Assembly (NCBI RefSeq): GCF_039541955.1
Contig: NZ_BAABHF010000046.1
Location: 496,001 to 560,000, forward strand
DNA: 64,000 nucleotides
DNA from: Actinoallomurus oryzae
GTDB taxonomy: Bacteria; Actinomycetota; Actinomycetes; Streptosporangiales; Streptosporangiaceae
Reading direction: 5' to 3'
Part shown: piece after piece, positions 17,235 through 25,920 of the stretch
Position numbering within the stretch: position 1 is the first letter of the stretch
How the letters are laid out: each line of letters opens with the position of its first letter
Notes under the pieces: model-generated
Told to the model about the DNA's origin: nothing
Databases searched by the model: none
The model's input: the letters and a program-made list of their open reading frames with translations, nothing else
Translations under genes and position numbers: made by a program

Positions 17235-17995
17235 GCCGCGGTCCCTTGGCGGGCACCGGTGATGTATCCGATGACTTCGTCGCGGCTCGTCGTCGCGGCG
17301 TCGAGGTGAGCGACGGTGCGGCCGAGGCGCATCACCGTGATGTCGTCGCAGTAGTTGAAGACGAAGTCCAGGTCGTGGCAGATGATGATGATGGCCTTTC
17401 CCTTGGCCTTCAGCCGATCGATGATGTCGCCGACGTGACCTCGCTCCTGGATCCCGAGCGCCGCGGTGGGCTCGTCCAGCAGCACGATCCTGCTCTCCTC
17501 CAGGCGCACCGCACGCGAGATGGCGATGATCTGGCGTTGTCCGCCGGACAGCATTCCGACGGGCGTCCGAACCGAGCCCACCCGTACGTTGAGATCCGCG
17601 AGAACCCGCGTCGCGTCGCGTTCCATCCGCTTGCGGTCGACGAAGAACCTCTTCTTCGGGATGTCGCCCAGGTGCAGATTCGTCGCCACGTCCAGGCATT
17701 CGACGAGCGCGAGGTCCTGGTAGACGGTGGCGATGCCGTGACCGCGTGCGTCGGCCGGGCTGTCGAAGGTGACGGGCGCACCGGCGACACGGAGTTCACC
17801 ACTGTCCGGCTTGTGCAGGCCGGAGAGGATCTTCAGCATGGTCGACTTGCCGGCTCCGTTGTCGCCGACGATTCCGTGCACGCGCCCGGCGGACACCTGA
17901 AGGTCGGCCTCGTGCAAGGCCTGTACGTGGCCGAAGTTCTTGCTCGCGCCTGTCAGCGTCAGCGCGTCGGCCTGCGCCGTGCCGTCGTTGGTCAC
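17231..17995 (-). CDS. Sugar ABC transporter ATP-binding protein (single domain)
   Basis: This protein of about 254 residues has one nucleotide-binding domain: Walker A GDNGAGKST (about 40-48), signature LSGGQRQ (about 143-149) and Walker B VLLDEP (about 167-172). Ribose-type ATPases usually have two fused domains; a single one is the FrcA pattern and would work as a homodimer. I prefer GTG 17995 because TAAGGAG stands 6 bp before it. An earlier GTG at 18019 would overlap the upstream gene and lacks a ribosome site. It couples to the permease by a 4-bp overlap. Confidence 0.92.
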   Translation of the reverse strand: MTNDGTAQADALTLTGASKNFGHVQALHEADLQVSAGRVHGIVGDNGAGKSTMLKILSGLHKPDSGELRVAGAPVTFDSPADARGHGIATVYQDLALVECLDVATNLHLGDIPKKRFFVDRKRMERDATRVLADLNVRVGSVRTPVGMLSGGQRQIIAISRAVRLEESRIVLLDEPTAALGIQERGHVGDIIDRLKAKGKAIIIICHDLDFVFNYCDDITVMRLGRTVAHLDAATTSRDEVIGYITGARQGTAA

Positions 17996-18005
17996 CGAAG
18001 GCTCC

Positions 18006-18998
18006 TTACTGTAGGTCACCGCTCTTGGTGAGAGAGTCGACGGTCGACGCGGTGGCGAATTCGATCGGCGTCGGAATGTTCGACGGGACCGTTTCGCCCT
18101 TTGACAGCTTGATCAGCGCATCGACGGGCGCCTTGCCGATCGCGCACATGTTCTGCAACAGCAGGGAGTACACGATTCCCGCCTTCATGCCTTCGACCGA
18201 ACCGCTGTAGATGCTGTTCGTGGTGAGAAAGACCTTGCCTACCCGGCCCTTCTGCTTGATGGCCGCGATGATCCCGGGAGTATCGGCGCCCTCATTGGTG
18301 ACGAAGTGGTTGAGCTCGGGGTGTGCGTTCATCAGTGCCGTGGCCAGGTCGGTCGTCTTGGTGACGTCCCCGCCGTCGTACCGCGTGTCGACGATCTTGA
18401 TGTTGCTGTACTGCTTCGCGGCTTGTTTGAACGCGTTGACGAAGGTCGCGTCCGGCCCGGTCGGGCCCTGGGTGAGGAACGCGACGTTCTGCTGCCCCGG
18501 CTTGGCCGCGACGGTCTTGGCGGCGAGCTGCCCGAACTGCTCGAAGGACGTGCCCGCGTTGATGTCCTGGTTCTTGGTCTGACCGCCCTCGACGGTCGCG
18601 ACATAGGCACCGGCCGAGCGGGCCTGCGCGAAGATCGGGTCGAACTGCTCGGCGCTGGCCGGGAACGTCACCAGCGCATCCACCTTGCTGGAAATGCCCT
18701 GCTGAAGCCGGTCGAGCATCAGCTTGCTGTCCATGTTGTTGCCGTTGGGACCCGCCTGGGAGAAGCTGATCCCGTTTTTTTCCGCCTCGGCCTTCATGCA
18801 CTGCCCGATCGTCTTCCAGGCAGGGTAATTGGGCAGAGGATTCACGAAGAGCATGGACTTGAGCGGCCTGGCCTTCGATGTCGCGGACGATTTGGCGGCG
18901 GCAGGACCGGTGGCGTTGCTACATGCGGTGACACTGGCGGAAAGCGTGGTGATGATCGCGGCACTGAGAGCGTAACGCACGTATCGTCGGGCGCGCAT
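18006..18998 (-). CDS. Sugar-binding lipoprotein of the ABC importer
   Basis: This 330-residue periplasmic-binding-protein type 1 (RbsB-like) protein has a lipoprotein signal peptide ending in the lipobox SVTAC (Cys26), so it is anchored outside the membrane. The family core with MLDRLQQGISSKVDALVTFP (about 93-112) is evident. It is the first gene of the operon, with GGAAGGA before ATG 18998. A LacI-like inverted repeat lies about 50 bp upstream. The ligand is probably a monosaccharide or sugar alcohol. Confidence 0.93.
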   Translation of the reverse strand: MRARRYVRYALSAAIITTLSASVTACSNATGPAAAKSSATSKARPLKSMLFVNPLPNYPAWKTIGQCMKAEAEKNGISFSQAGPNGNNMDSKLMLDRLQQGISSKVDALVTFPASAEQFDPIFAQARSAGAYVATVEGGQTKNQDINAGTSFEQFGQLAAKTVAAKPGQQNVAFLTQGPTGPDATFVNAFKQAAKQYSNIKIVDTRYDGGDVTKTTDLATALMNAHPELNHFVTNEGADTPGIIAAIKQKGRVGKVFLTTNSIYSGSVEGMKAGIVYSLLLQNMCAIGKAPVDALIKLSKGETVPSNIPTPIEFATASTVDSLTKSGDLQ

Positions 18999-19046
18999 GC
19001 GCAGGATCCTTCCGGAGGCGCCCGTCTCGCCGGGAGATCGGACGCT

Positions 19047-19066
19047 CGTTTACGGTGACGTAAACG
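19047..19066. promoter_or_regulatory. Inverted repeat upstream of the sugar operon
   Basis: Arms CGTTTAC and GTAAACG flank a 6-bp spacer, about 50 bp before the start of the binding lipoprotein gene. Size and symmetry fit an operator of a LacI- or GntR-type sugar regulator; no such regulator is next to it. Confidence 0.5.
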
Positions 19067-19140
19067 CTAGATTTCGCCCCGCACCATGTCTACGGACGAG
19101 TGGCTGACGTTCGCGCGGATTCTTCCGCCAATCGGCTAAG

Positions 19141-20157
19141 TCAGGAGAACGCGGCCCGCAGCGCCTCGACCTGGTCGCGGATCGCGGCCCGGCCCAGCCG
19201 GGTCGCGTGAAACGAGTCGAAGGAATGAAACCCGCGGGCGTACTGCCGCAGGTCGACAGGAACCTCGGCGCGCATGAGCCGCTGCGCGTGTTCGAGGGCT
19301 TCGTCTCGCAAGGGGTCGTGGCCGGCGGTGCAGAGGTAGGTGGGGGGTGAGAGCGAGACGTCGGGCTCGTGAGCGGGCGAGCTGTGGGCCGGGTAGGACG
19401 TCTGGCCCGGCCTCCACTGCGGTCCCAGGTACAGACGCCACATGTCGCGCAGCGTGTTACGCGTCAGAACGGGGGTGTCGGAGTAGTGCCGCGCGGTGTG
19501 CGTCGTGAGACCGGCGTCGAGAACCGGGAACAGCAGCATCTGCAGCACCAGCGCCGGGCGGCCGTCTCCGCTGGAACGGATCGCGGTTCCGCTGGCCAGG
19601 GCGCCTCCGGCGCTCAGCCCGCCGATGGCGACGCGACCGTTGTCGACGCCGAGTTCGTCCGACCGGTCGCGCAGATGAACCAGGGCCGTGAGGCAGTCAT
19701 CGAGCCCCGCCGGAAAGGGGTTCTCCGGTGCGAGACGGTAGTCCACCGCGAACACGACGCACTCGGCCTCGGCCGCGTAGATCTCGCACCGGGTGTCCTC
19801 GGTGTTCAGGTCTCCGGTGACGAAGCTGCCGCCGTGGATGAACAGCAGCATGGGGAGCGGGCCACGCCGTCGCGTCCTGGGACGGTAACCGCGGACGGCC
19901 AGGTGGGTACCGTCAGGTCGCGGGACGACCGAGTCGGTGGTCTCCACATCGTGGCGGCGATCGGACAGGCGCATGTTCGCGACCAGCGCCGCCTCGGTCG
20001 CCCGGGCCTGCGCCACCTCGGCGATGTTGATGCGGGGCATCAGGACCTGCATCGCGGCGAGCTCGGGATCGAGCATCATCCGGCCGCCTCGCCGAGGGGA
20101 ATCCGCCCCGCCTCGACTGTCCGGAGCGGACGGTGCGGTCGACATGCGTCGCATCAT
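19141..20157 (-). CDS. Second hormone-sensitive-lipase-family esterase
   Basis: This alpha/beta hydrolase of about 338 residues has the motif FIHGGSFVTGD (HGG-S variant of HGGG), the nucleophile motif GLSAGG and a C-terminal His in ARGFHSFDSF. It is related to the esterase in the sugar operon. The gene is divergent from a PucR-type regulator whose start is about 85 bp away. Several Met codons compete for the start: 20157, 20145, and an internal ATG pair about 20 residues later; none has a clear ribosome site. Substrate unknown. Confidence 0.85.
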   Translation of the reverse strand: MMRRMSTAPSAPDSRGGADSPRRGGRMMLDPELAAMQVLMPRINIAEVAQARATEAALVANMRLSDRRHDVETTDSVVPRPDGTHLAVRGYRPRTRRRGPLPMLLFIHGGSFVTGDLNTEDTRCEIYAAEAECVVFAVDYRLAPENPFPAGLDDCLTALVHLRDRSDELGVDNGRVAIGGLSAGGALASGTAIRSSGDGRPALVLQMLLFPVLDAGLTTHTARHYSDTPVLTRNTLRDMWRLYLGPQWRPGQTSYPAHSSPAHEPDVSLSPPTYLCTAGHDPLRDEALEHAQRLMRAEVPVDLRQYARGFHSFDSFHATRLGRAAIRDQVEALRAAFS

Positions 20158-20241
20158 GGCACACCGCGGCAGCCGTACCACCGTCGGCTCGTTCCGCCAG
20201 ATGGCTAGTAACCGAGGAGGACGCCGAGTACAGTTCGAGCG

Positions 20242-21372
20242 GTGCGCGGCTTGTTGAACCGATTGTCGAGCATCGACTCCAGCGCCGAGCGTGGACTGCA
20301 GGTCATCGAGTTCTTCGATCAGCTGCTTTCGCATCGGGCCGACGCGGAGGCGGTCGCACGGGCCACGGCGGTCCTGTCCGAGACGACGGCCGGCGTCATC
20401 TTCGACGAGGTCGGTGAGGTCCACGTCGTCGATTCGGCCGGGCGGACACTCGACACGTCGGGTCCGGGGCCGAACGTCCTCATCAGCGACGTCATCGTCG
20501 ACAACGACCCCGTCGGGCGCGTCTGGCTTGAACGCCGGGACGAGGCGGACGGTCACGAATGGGACGAGCTGATCACGGCGCGGTTCGCGCTCACGATGGC
20601 GGCGTTGTACTCGCGCTCCTACGGCGACGACACCCAGGCCGGCCTCACCAACCCGGAGCTCCTTCACACGCTGCTGAGCGATCACGCGGGCGAGGCCGAG
20701 ACGGCCCGGGCGGCGCGTCTGCTCGGCTTCCGTATGGGGCAGCCGGTTCGCGTCCTCGCGGTACACGCCGAGGCCAGGGTCGAACGCATCTTGCCCGCCT
20801 TCCGGGCCGCCGTTGCCGGCGCGACGACCGGCCGCACCGTGGCGGCTCCGATGACGAACGACCTCGCCGTGCTCATCGCGGCGGGCACCGTCCCTCGCAC
20901 TCCGATGCCCCAGGGCATCGCGGTCTGTGTCGGCCCCGAAGTGGCGATCGAGCAATGCGGGCGGTCCTGGTCACAGGCCCGGCGGGGAATCCGGTTCGCG
21001 GCCCTTGGCGCCGACCCGTCCGATTGGATCCTCGCCGAGGACCTGGGCTGCGTCATCGCGCTGGCCGATCTCGATCCCCAGGCGATCATGTCACTGCCCG
21101 ATGTCCGCGCGGTCGGCGAACTCGCCGAATCCCGGTCCGGGAGTACCGATCTGAAGATTCTCGATCAACTGGGGCGCCAGGGCTCGTTGCGTGAGGTGGC
21201 CGCCGTGCTGCACATGCACCACAGCAGCGTGGCCTATCGCGTCGACCGGATCTCCGATCTGCTCGGTTTCGACGTGCGCTCCAGCGATGGTCGCTATCGC
21301 GGACGGACGGCCCTCTTGCTGTGGCACCTGCACGCCGCACCGCGCACAGCCGAACCGGGCAATCGCCTCTAG
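20242..21372 (+). CDS. PucR-type helix-turn-helix regulator
   Basis: This 376-residue regulator has an N-terminal ligand-sensing half and one C-terminal PucR-type helix-turn-helix (about 307-365, with REVAAVLHMHHSSVAYRVDRI). The divergent arrangement with the esterase gene suggests it controls that gene and perhaps the sugar operon beyond. AGGAGG is about 20 bp ahead of GTG 20242, so a start a few codons away is possible. Confidence 0.83.
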   Translation: MRGLLNRLSSIDSSAERGLQVIEFFDQLLSHRADAEAVARATAVLSETTAGVIFDEVGEVHVVDSAGRTLDTSGPGPNVLISDVIVDNDPVGRVWLERRDEADGHEWDELITARFALTMAALYSRSYGDDTQAGLTNPELLHTLLSDHAGEAETARAARLLGFRMGQPVRVLAVHAEARVERILPAFRAAVAGATTGRTVAAPMTNDLAVLIAAGTVPRTPMPQGIAVCVGPEVAIEQCGRSWSQARRGIRFAALGADPSDWILAEDLGCVIALADLDPQAIMSLPDVRAVGELAESRSGSTDLKILDQLGRQGSLREVAAVLHMHHSSVAYRVDRISDLLGFDVRSSDGRYRGRTALLLWHLHAAPRTAEPGNRL

Positions 21373-21430
21373 CACCGATCGTGCGTGCCGAACACCGCGC
21401 CACCTCGCGTCCGGCCGGATGACCTTCGCT

Positions 21431-22369
21431 TCAGCGGCGCTGAGCGGCTCGCTGGGCGCGGCGTTCGACGAATCGGTTCGCCGCCGCGTCGAGTCCTTGG
21501 AGGAACTCCGCGAGTTCGTCGCGTGCCCGGTTCCCGTCGTCGCGCAGGTCGTCGAGTTCGAAGATGCGCCATTGGCGCAGGATGGGGGTGAGGACGTCGT
21601 CGAGGTGGACGCGCAGGTCGTAGATGCCGGCGTTCGCGATCGCGACGGACTTTCGCAGGAAGCCGTCGATGGTGTGACCGGGCATCTGGAAGGTGGTCAC
21701 GACGTCGGTGATCGCGCGCATCGTCTGATCCGGGGCGAGTTCGAGGGCCGCCGCGAGCGTGTTGCGGTAGAAGAGCATGTGGAGGTTCTCGTCGGCTGCC
21801 ACCCGTGCCAGCATCCGTTCGCAGACGGGATCGCCTGAGAGGCCGCCGGTGTTGCGGTGGGAGACGCGGGTCGCCAGTTCCTGGAAGGCGACGTAGGCGA
21901 GTCCGTGGAGCGTCTCGGTGCCGTGGTCGGCCTGGTAGCCGCCCTGCATGTGTGTCATGCGCGATCGTTCGAGGGCGATGGGGTCCACGGCGCGGGTGAC
22001 GGTGAGGTAGTCGCGGATGACGATGCCGTGGCGGTTCTCCTCGGCCGTCCAGCGGTCGACCCAGGTGCCCCAGGCGCCGTCGCGTCCGAAGATGGTGGAG
22101 ATCTCCCGGTGGTAGCCGGGGAGGTTGTCCTCGGTGAGCAGGTTGACCACCAGGGCCTCTCGCGCGGCCGGGGCCACCGTGGAGTGCTCCGGGCTCCATG
22201 CCTCACCGTCCATCGGGCCGTCGAAGTCGCGGCCACGGCTCCAGGGCACGTACTGGTGGGGGAACCATTCCTTGGCCATGGACAGGTGACGGTCGAGTTC
22301 GGCCGCGACGACCGGCTCGAGTTCCATCAGCAGGTCTTCGGCCGACCTCGGCTCGGACGTCAGCGCCAT
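21431..22369 (-). CDS. Acyl-ACP desaturase (DesA-like)
   Basis: This 312-residue di-iron enzyme inserts a double bond into ACP-bound fatty acyl chains, using O2 and ferredoxin-type electrons. Ferritin-like iron ligands are visible as EENRHG and DENLHM, the two E-x2-H motifs. The N-terminal half closely follows mycobacterial DesA proteins (HLSMAKEWFPHQYVPW, NLLTEDNLPGYHREI). I chose ATG 22369, preceded by GGGAGAGG and matching the DesA start; a longer form from 22450 adds 27 unrelated residues. It stands alone between the PucR regulator and an MFS gene. Confidence 0.9.
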   Translation of the reverse strand: MALTSEPRSAEDLLMELEPVVAAELDRHLSMAKEWFPHQYVPWSRGRDFDGPMDGEAWSPEHSTVAPAAREALVVNLLTEDNLPGYHREISTIFGRDGAWGTWVDRWTAEENRHGIVIRDYLTVTRAVDPIALERSRMTHMQGGYQADHGTETLHGLAYVAFQELATRVSHRNTGGLSGDPVCERMLARVAADENLHMLFYRNTLAAALELAPDQTMRAITDVVTTFQMPGHTIDGFLRKSVAIANAGIYDLRVHLDDVLTPILRQWRIFELDDLRDDGNRARDELAEFLQGLDAAANRFVERRAQRAAQRR

Positions 22370-22527
22370 GCGGGCCTCTCCCTCGATGTACGTCCAGATG
22401 CGCCGGAGCATCGCGATGACCTGGAACCCGGACATAGGGTCCGACGTCACCTGCGATCACGGTGCGTGACAGAGGCGTCGTACCCACGCTTCGCGCCGGG
22501 CAGCCGCCCAGGGCCACTCAGAATCCT

Positions 22528-23823
22528 TTAAGGCGCTGCTTCAGTCGCCGAGTACGGCGCGGTACCGGGGTCGGACGGGCTCGGAGCAGGACGTGTCGTG
22601 GTCACGCTCGCCATCGCGATCCCGCCGGCGAGGAACAAGCCGGCCGGGACGATCCAGCCGAGTTCGAAGCCGGTCAGCGGAGCCAGCAGGGCCGGCCCCG
22701 CGCTCCGGGCCATCGGGATGGCCGCCCCGTAGGTCGCCTGCCAGGCGGCCGTGCCGCTGGTGGGCGCGAGCCGGTACCCGAGATCCCACGCACCGACGGC
22801 GAAGCGGACCTCGCCGAGGACCTGGGTTACGACGCCTGCCCCCAGTCCGAGGACGATCAGCGCGGGCGCGAGACGGTGCCCCAGCAGAGTCGTCCACAGC
22901 AGGGCGGACGACGTCGCGAGCAGGGCCGCGCCCGTGAGCAGAGCGTGCCGGGTTCGCGCGGCCGTCGTGACCCCGATGGCGGCCCGGCGCTGCATCGCCA
23001 TGACGCCCAGGGTGTTGGCGAGGAAGCACGCGGAGATGGTCCATGCCGGGACTCCCGGCGCGTTGGTGATCATCAGCGGCAACGCGACGCTCAGCATGGG
23101 CATGTACAGGTAGAGCGCGGATGCGGCGATGGTCGCGACCAGCTGGGGCATCGTCGTACGGCCGGTCTCGCCCGCCACGGGGCGGTCGGCCGACGCCGTT
23201 GGAGCCGACGCGAGGTGGCCGGCCGACGCCGTTGGAGCCGGCGCGGAGATCCGGATCCCTCTCGCGATGAGCAGACTTGTGACCAGGTAGAGCAGCGCGT
23301 CGCCGGCCACGACGACGCGGAGGGCCCAGATGTCGCCGAGGCCCAGCGCCAGACCACCCACGGCCGCGCCCACGGCCACCGCCCCGTTGCCGATGGACTG
23401 CAGCCTGGCCCGCTCGGTGACGGCGGCCGCCGGGTCCGCCGCGACCTGGACGAGTGCGGCGCGCAGCCCACCCCAGGCGCTCTGGCCGCCGGCGTACACG
23501 AGCAACGCGCCGGCGACGAGGATCGGTTCGCTGCCGAGCGCCAGGCCGAGCAGCCCGGCCATGCAGCAGCCGAGGGTCGCGGCGCTGGTCGCGACGAGGC
23601 CGTGACGGTCGGCGAGGCGGCCGATGCGGCGCGAGAGCAGCGCACCGGCTCCCCAGCAGATGGCGAGCAGGATCCCGACCCGAACCGGGCTCCAGCCCAG
23701 TCTGACCAGATAGGCCGCTGACGTGACGTAGAAGGCGCCGTCGCCGGCCTGGGCGAGAGCATGCGCCTGGCCGAGGCGGCGCAGCCGCGTCCGGCCGTCG
23801 TCAGCTGGTCTGCAGCCGCTCAT
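22528..23823 (-). CDS. MFS transporter
   Basis: This 431-residue protein has about twelve hydrophobic segments and the loop 2-3 signature GRLADRHG, typical of major facilitator exporters. The central loop contains two copies of APTASA(G/D), encoded by a 21-bp repeat (23,187-23,207 and 23,220-23,240) 33 bp apart, a small in-frame duplication. The start overlaps the 3' end of the nitroreductase gene by 23 bp, so both are probably transcribed together under the adjacent MarR regulator. Substrate unknown. Confidence 0.85.
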   Translation of the reverse strand: MSGCRPADDGRTRLRRLGQAHALAQAGDGAFYVTSAAYLVRLGWSPVRVGILLAICWGAGALLSRRIGRLADRHGLVATSAATLGCCMAGLLGLALGSEPILVAGALLVYAGGQSAWGGLRAALVQVAADPAAAVTERARLQSIGNGAVAVGAAVGGLALGLGDIWALRVVVAGDALLYLVTSLLIARGIRISAPAPTASAGHLASAPTASADRPVAGETGRTTMPQLVATIAASALYLYMPMLSVALPLMITNAPGVPAWTISACFLANTLGVMAMQRRAAIGVTTAARTRHALLTGAALLATSSALLWTTLLGHRLAPALIVLGLGAGVVTQVLGEVRFAVGAWDLGYRLAPTSGTAAWQATYGAAIPMARSAGPALLAPLTGFELGWIVPAGLFLAGGIAMASVTTTRPAPSPSDPGTAPYSATEAAP

Positions 23824-24421
23824 CGCGAGTTCCCTTGATCTCGCTGAACGATGGTGTGGTCGCGAGCGTCGCCACCGCCTGCCACAGCCGGACCGCGGCG
23901 TCCCCGCGCGGTACCGCGGTGAGCACCGGGCCGAAGAATCCGCGGTCTGCGATGTGCAGGATCGGGGTGCCGCCGTCGTCGGTCAGGGGTGCCGTGGCCG
24001 CCTTGGTGCGGTTCCGCAGGTCCGCATCCCAGGATGAGTCCTCGGCCGCATGGGCCAACTCGGCCGGGATGCCGAGTTCGTCCAGCGTCAGTGCGATGTT
24101 TCGCGCGTCGTCGCGAAGACCTTCGACGTGGCGCCGCCGTCCGAATACCTCATAGAAGTCGGTCCACAGGTCCGCGTGAGGTGAGGCCAGCAGGGCGGCC
24201 GCGACTCGGGCGGGTCGCCACGCACGCTCGTTGTAGTCCCGGTACCACGCGTCGAGCTCGCGCCCTTCGTTCACCACGGACAGGCTCATCAGCTCCCGGC
24301 GTACCGTTAGACCGCTCTGCGTCTCGACCTCCGCAAGCCAGCTGCTGGTGATCCACGCGAACGGACAGGTCGGATCGAGGTAGGCCGTGACGGTGGTGGG
24401 GGCGACGTAGGTAGTTTCCAT
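23801..24421 (-). CDS. Mycothiol-dependent nitroreductase-like DsbA-fold protein (Rv2466c family)
   Basis: This 206-residue thioredoxin-fold protein with a DsbA-type helical insert is colinear with mycobacterial Rv2466c, a mycothiol-dependent reductase of nitro compounds. The active site reads CPFA near residue 20 instead of CPWC, so the second cysteine is missing and a monothiol mechanism with mycothiol is implied. Conserved segments ARNIALTLDELGIPAEL and FGPVLTAVPRGDAA are present. Transcription may begin a few bases before the ATG (promoter at 24,429-24,459), giving a leaderless mRNA. The MarR gene is divergent, 39 bp away. Confidence 0.85.
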   Translation of the reverse strand: METTYVAPTTVTAYLDPTCPFAWITSSWLAEVETQSGLTVRRELMSLSVVNEGRELDAWYRDYNERAWRPARVAAALLASPHADLWTDFYEVFGRRRHVEGLRDDARNIALTLDELGIPAELAHAAEDSSWDADLRNRTKAATAPLTDDGGTPILHIADRGFFGPVLTAVPRGDAAVRLWQAVATLATTPSFSEIKGTRDERLQTS

Positions 24422-24459
24422 GGAAAGTATTTTAGTTGACGTGGAAAGTATGCTGTCAA
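24415..24459. promoter_or_regulatory. MarR/nitroreductase divergent promoter with operator-like repeats
   Basis: A perfect palindrome TTTCCATGGAAA (24,415-24,426) covers the nitroreductase start codon. TGGAAAGTAT occurs twice as a direct repeat (24,421-24,430 and 24,442-24,451), two helical turns apart. On the minus strand TTGACA (24,454-24,459) and TAAAAT (24,429-24,434) form a promoter with a 19-bp spacer, ending only 7 bp before the ATG. A MarR dimer bound here would block both genes. Confidence 0.55.
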
Positions 24460-24460
24460 G

Positions 24461-24994
24461 GTGGAAGAACGAACCGCCCTGGACCAATCCGCGAACCGCG
24501 ACGCGGTGCGCTCGATCGTCGACGCGTGGCGTGCGCGCCTGCCGGACCTCGACCCTTCGCCGTTGCTGATCTTGGGGCGCATCCAGCGCCTGGCCGCGGT
24601 GTGCGATCCGATCCTCCGGCCGCCGTTCGCCGCCGCGAGGCTGGCGCCCGGCGACTTCGACGTGCTCGCCGCGCTGCGCCGGAGCGCGCCGCCCCACGCG
24701 CTGTCGAACGGCGACCTCGCCCGGGCGACGCTGGTCACGCCCGGCGGGGTGACCAAACGGATCGACCGGCTCGCCGCCGCGGGGCTGGTGACGCGAACCC
24801 GCGACCCGGCAGACGCTCGTGGACGCGTCGTGGCCCTGACCGAGGCCGGCCGGCAACTCGCCGACAAGCTCATCCGCGTGCACATGGCGAACGAGTCGGC
24901 CATCCTCGAGGCGCTCGACGGCGACGAGCAACAGCTGCTCGCGTCCCTGCTCGGCAAGCTGCTCGCGTCCGTCGAAGCCGGCCAAGGCTCCTAG
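24461..24994 (+). CDS. MarR-family regulator
   Basis: This 177-residue winged-helix protein has a MarR core (about 58-140). It includes NGDLARATLVTPGGVTKRI, and the wing ends in RDPADARGRVVALTEAG. Such proteins are usually repressors released by phenolic or oxidising compounds. It is divergent from the nitroreductase and MFS pair and most likely represses them; the repeats in the 39-bp gap are the probable binding site. GTG start; the ribosome site is weak (CAAGG). Confidence 0.88.
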   Translation: MEERTALDQSANRDAVRSIVDAWRARLPDLDPSPLLILGRIQRLAAVCDPILRPPFAAARLAPGDFDVLAALRRSAPPHALSNGDLARATLVTPGGVTKRIDRLAAAGLVTRTRDPADARGRVVALTEAGRQLADKLIRVHMANESAILEALDGDEQQLLASLLGKLLASVEAGQGS

Positions 24995-25092
24995 TGGTCA
25001 GAGCCTGACGGCGGGGAGGGCCGCGTCGAGGACCGGGTCGGCGCCGCGATCGCCGTCCGATCGGCCCACGGAAGGCCGGCCCCGAATCAAAT

Positions 25093-25623
25093 ATGACTGA
25101 TGATGACACCATCGAAGCGATACGTAGAGCTACCGATTCGGAGAAGCTTCCTGCGCCAGCCTCCGAGGTGGGCATTTCTGAAGCGGAAAGAGTGATTGGA
25201 TACCCTTTGCCCACCCTGCTGCGTCGAATATATCTGGAAGTGGCGAACGGTGGGCTCGGGCCGCATGGGTACGGAATTTTGGGTGTGCCCGGCGTTGAAT
25301 GGACCGATGATGGATATTATGGAGAATGGGTCGATGTAATCGACGTTTATCGCGCATTTAGCGCTCCCGACCCGGACCTTCCTTCGAGTCATGATGTGCC
25401 GCCTTATATGGTATGGCTGTTCGATTGGGGTTGTGCGATCTGGTCTCTCGTCGATTGCCGCGACGAGAGAGGGCAGATGTGGGGATGGGATCCTAATAGT
25501 CGTTTTGAAGATCCATTGTTTCCTTCGAATATGACACTCTCTGAATGGTTCAGAAAATGGCTAGATGGAAACTTGGAGCTTCCTTGTCGGGGACAATCTT
25601 TCGATACAAGGAGTGACCGGTAA
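25093..25623 (+). CDS. SMI1/KNR4 (SUKH)-type immunity protein, AT-rich
   Basis: This 176-residue protein has SUKH features: a helix with ISEAERVIGYPLPTLLRRIY, an acidic, aromatic centre (GVPGVEWTDDGYYGEW) and DWGCAIWSLVD. Members neutralise toxins of contact-dependent or polymorphic toxin systems. No toxin gene is adjacent, so it looks like an orphan immunity gene. Base composition is clearly lower in GC than both flanks and codon use is mixed, a sign of recent transfer. Downstream lie transposase and regulator relics. Confidence 0.75.
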   Translation: MTDDDTIEAIRRATDSEKLPAPASEVGISEAERVIGYPLPTLLRRIYLEVANGGLGPHGYGILGVPGVEWTDDGYYGEWVDVIDVYRAFSAPDPDLPSSHDVPPYMVWLFDWGCAIWSLVDCRDERGQMWGWDPNSRFEDPLFPSNMTLSEWFRKWLDGNLELPCRGQSFDTRSDR

Positions 25624-25639
25624 GCCGATGGTCGACCGA

Positions 25640-25849
25640 TGGCTGTGGACCGGGAGGCGGAGCACGCCGGCGCCGTCGGCGAGAGCTCGGCTTGGAGGAG
25701 TTCCGGGAGTTCAGGTCCAGACGACGCTTCGACTCGGCGTTCTCGGCTCGACTCGGCGTTCTCGGCCTCGAGCTCTTCCAGCTTCGTCTTGAGCACAACC
25801 AGCAGCACAGGAGTTCGTCATACGACGACGGCTGTCCGGGCGGCTCCAC
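25640..25849 (-). pseudogene. IS66-like transposase N-terminal fragment, frameshifted
   Basis: Minus-strand pieces in two frames read GQPSSYDEL, then LEELEAENAES, then AENAESKRRLDLNSRNSSKP. This is the leucine-rich coiled start followed by the NSRNSSKPPS hallmark of IS66 TnpC-type transposases. The frame changes at a tandem duplication of 19 bp (25,730-25,748 and 25,749-25,767); removing one copy restores the frame. The rest of the gene is lost at the SMI1/KNR4 gene. Confidence 0.6.
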
Positions 25850-25920
25850 CAGAGGATCATTCCGAACCGAAACAAGATCTCACGCACCGACACGGACGCC
25901 ATCAAGCCGCGAGACCTGAA

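Noticed and set aside
15096..17309. Long plus-strand frame over the esterase and permease genes
   Set aside because: Low-complexity translation; the minus strand carries recognisable families with coupled starts.
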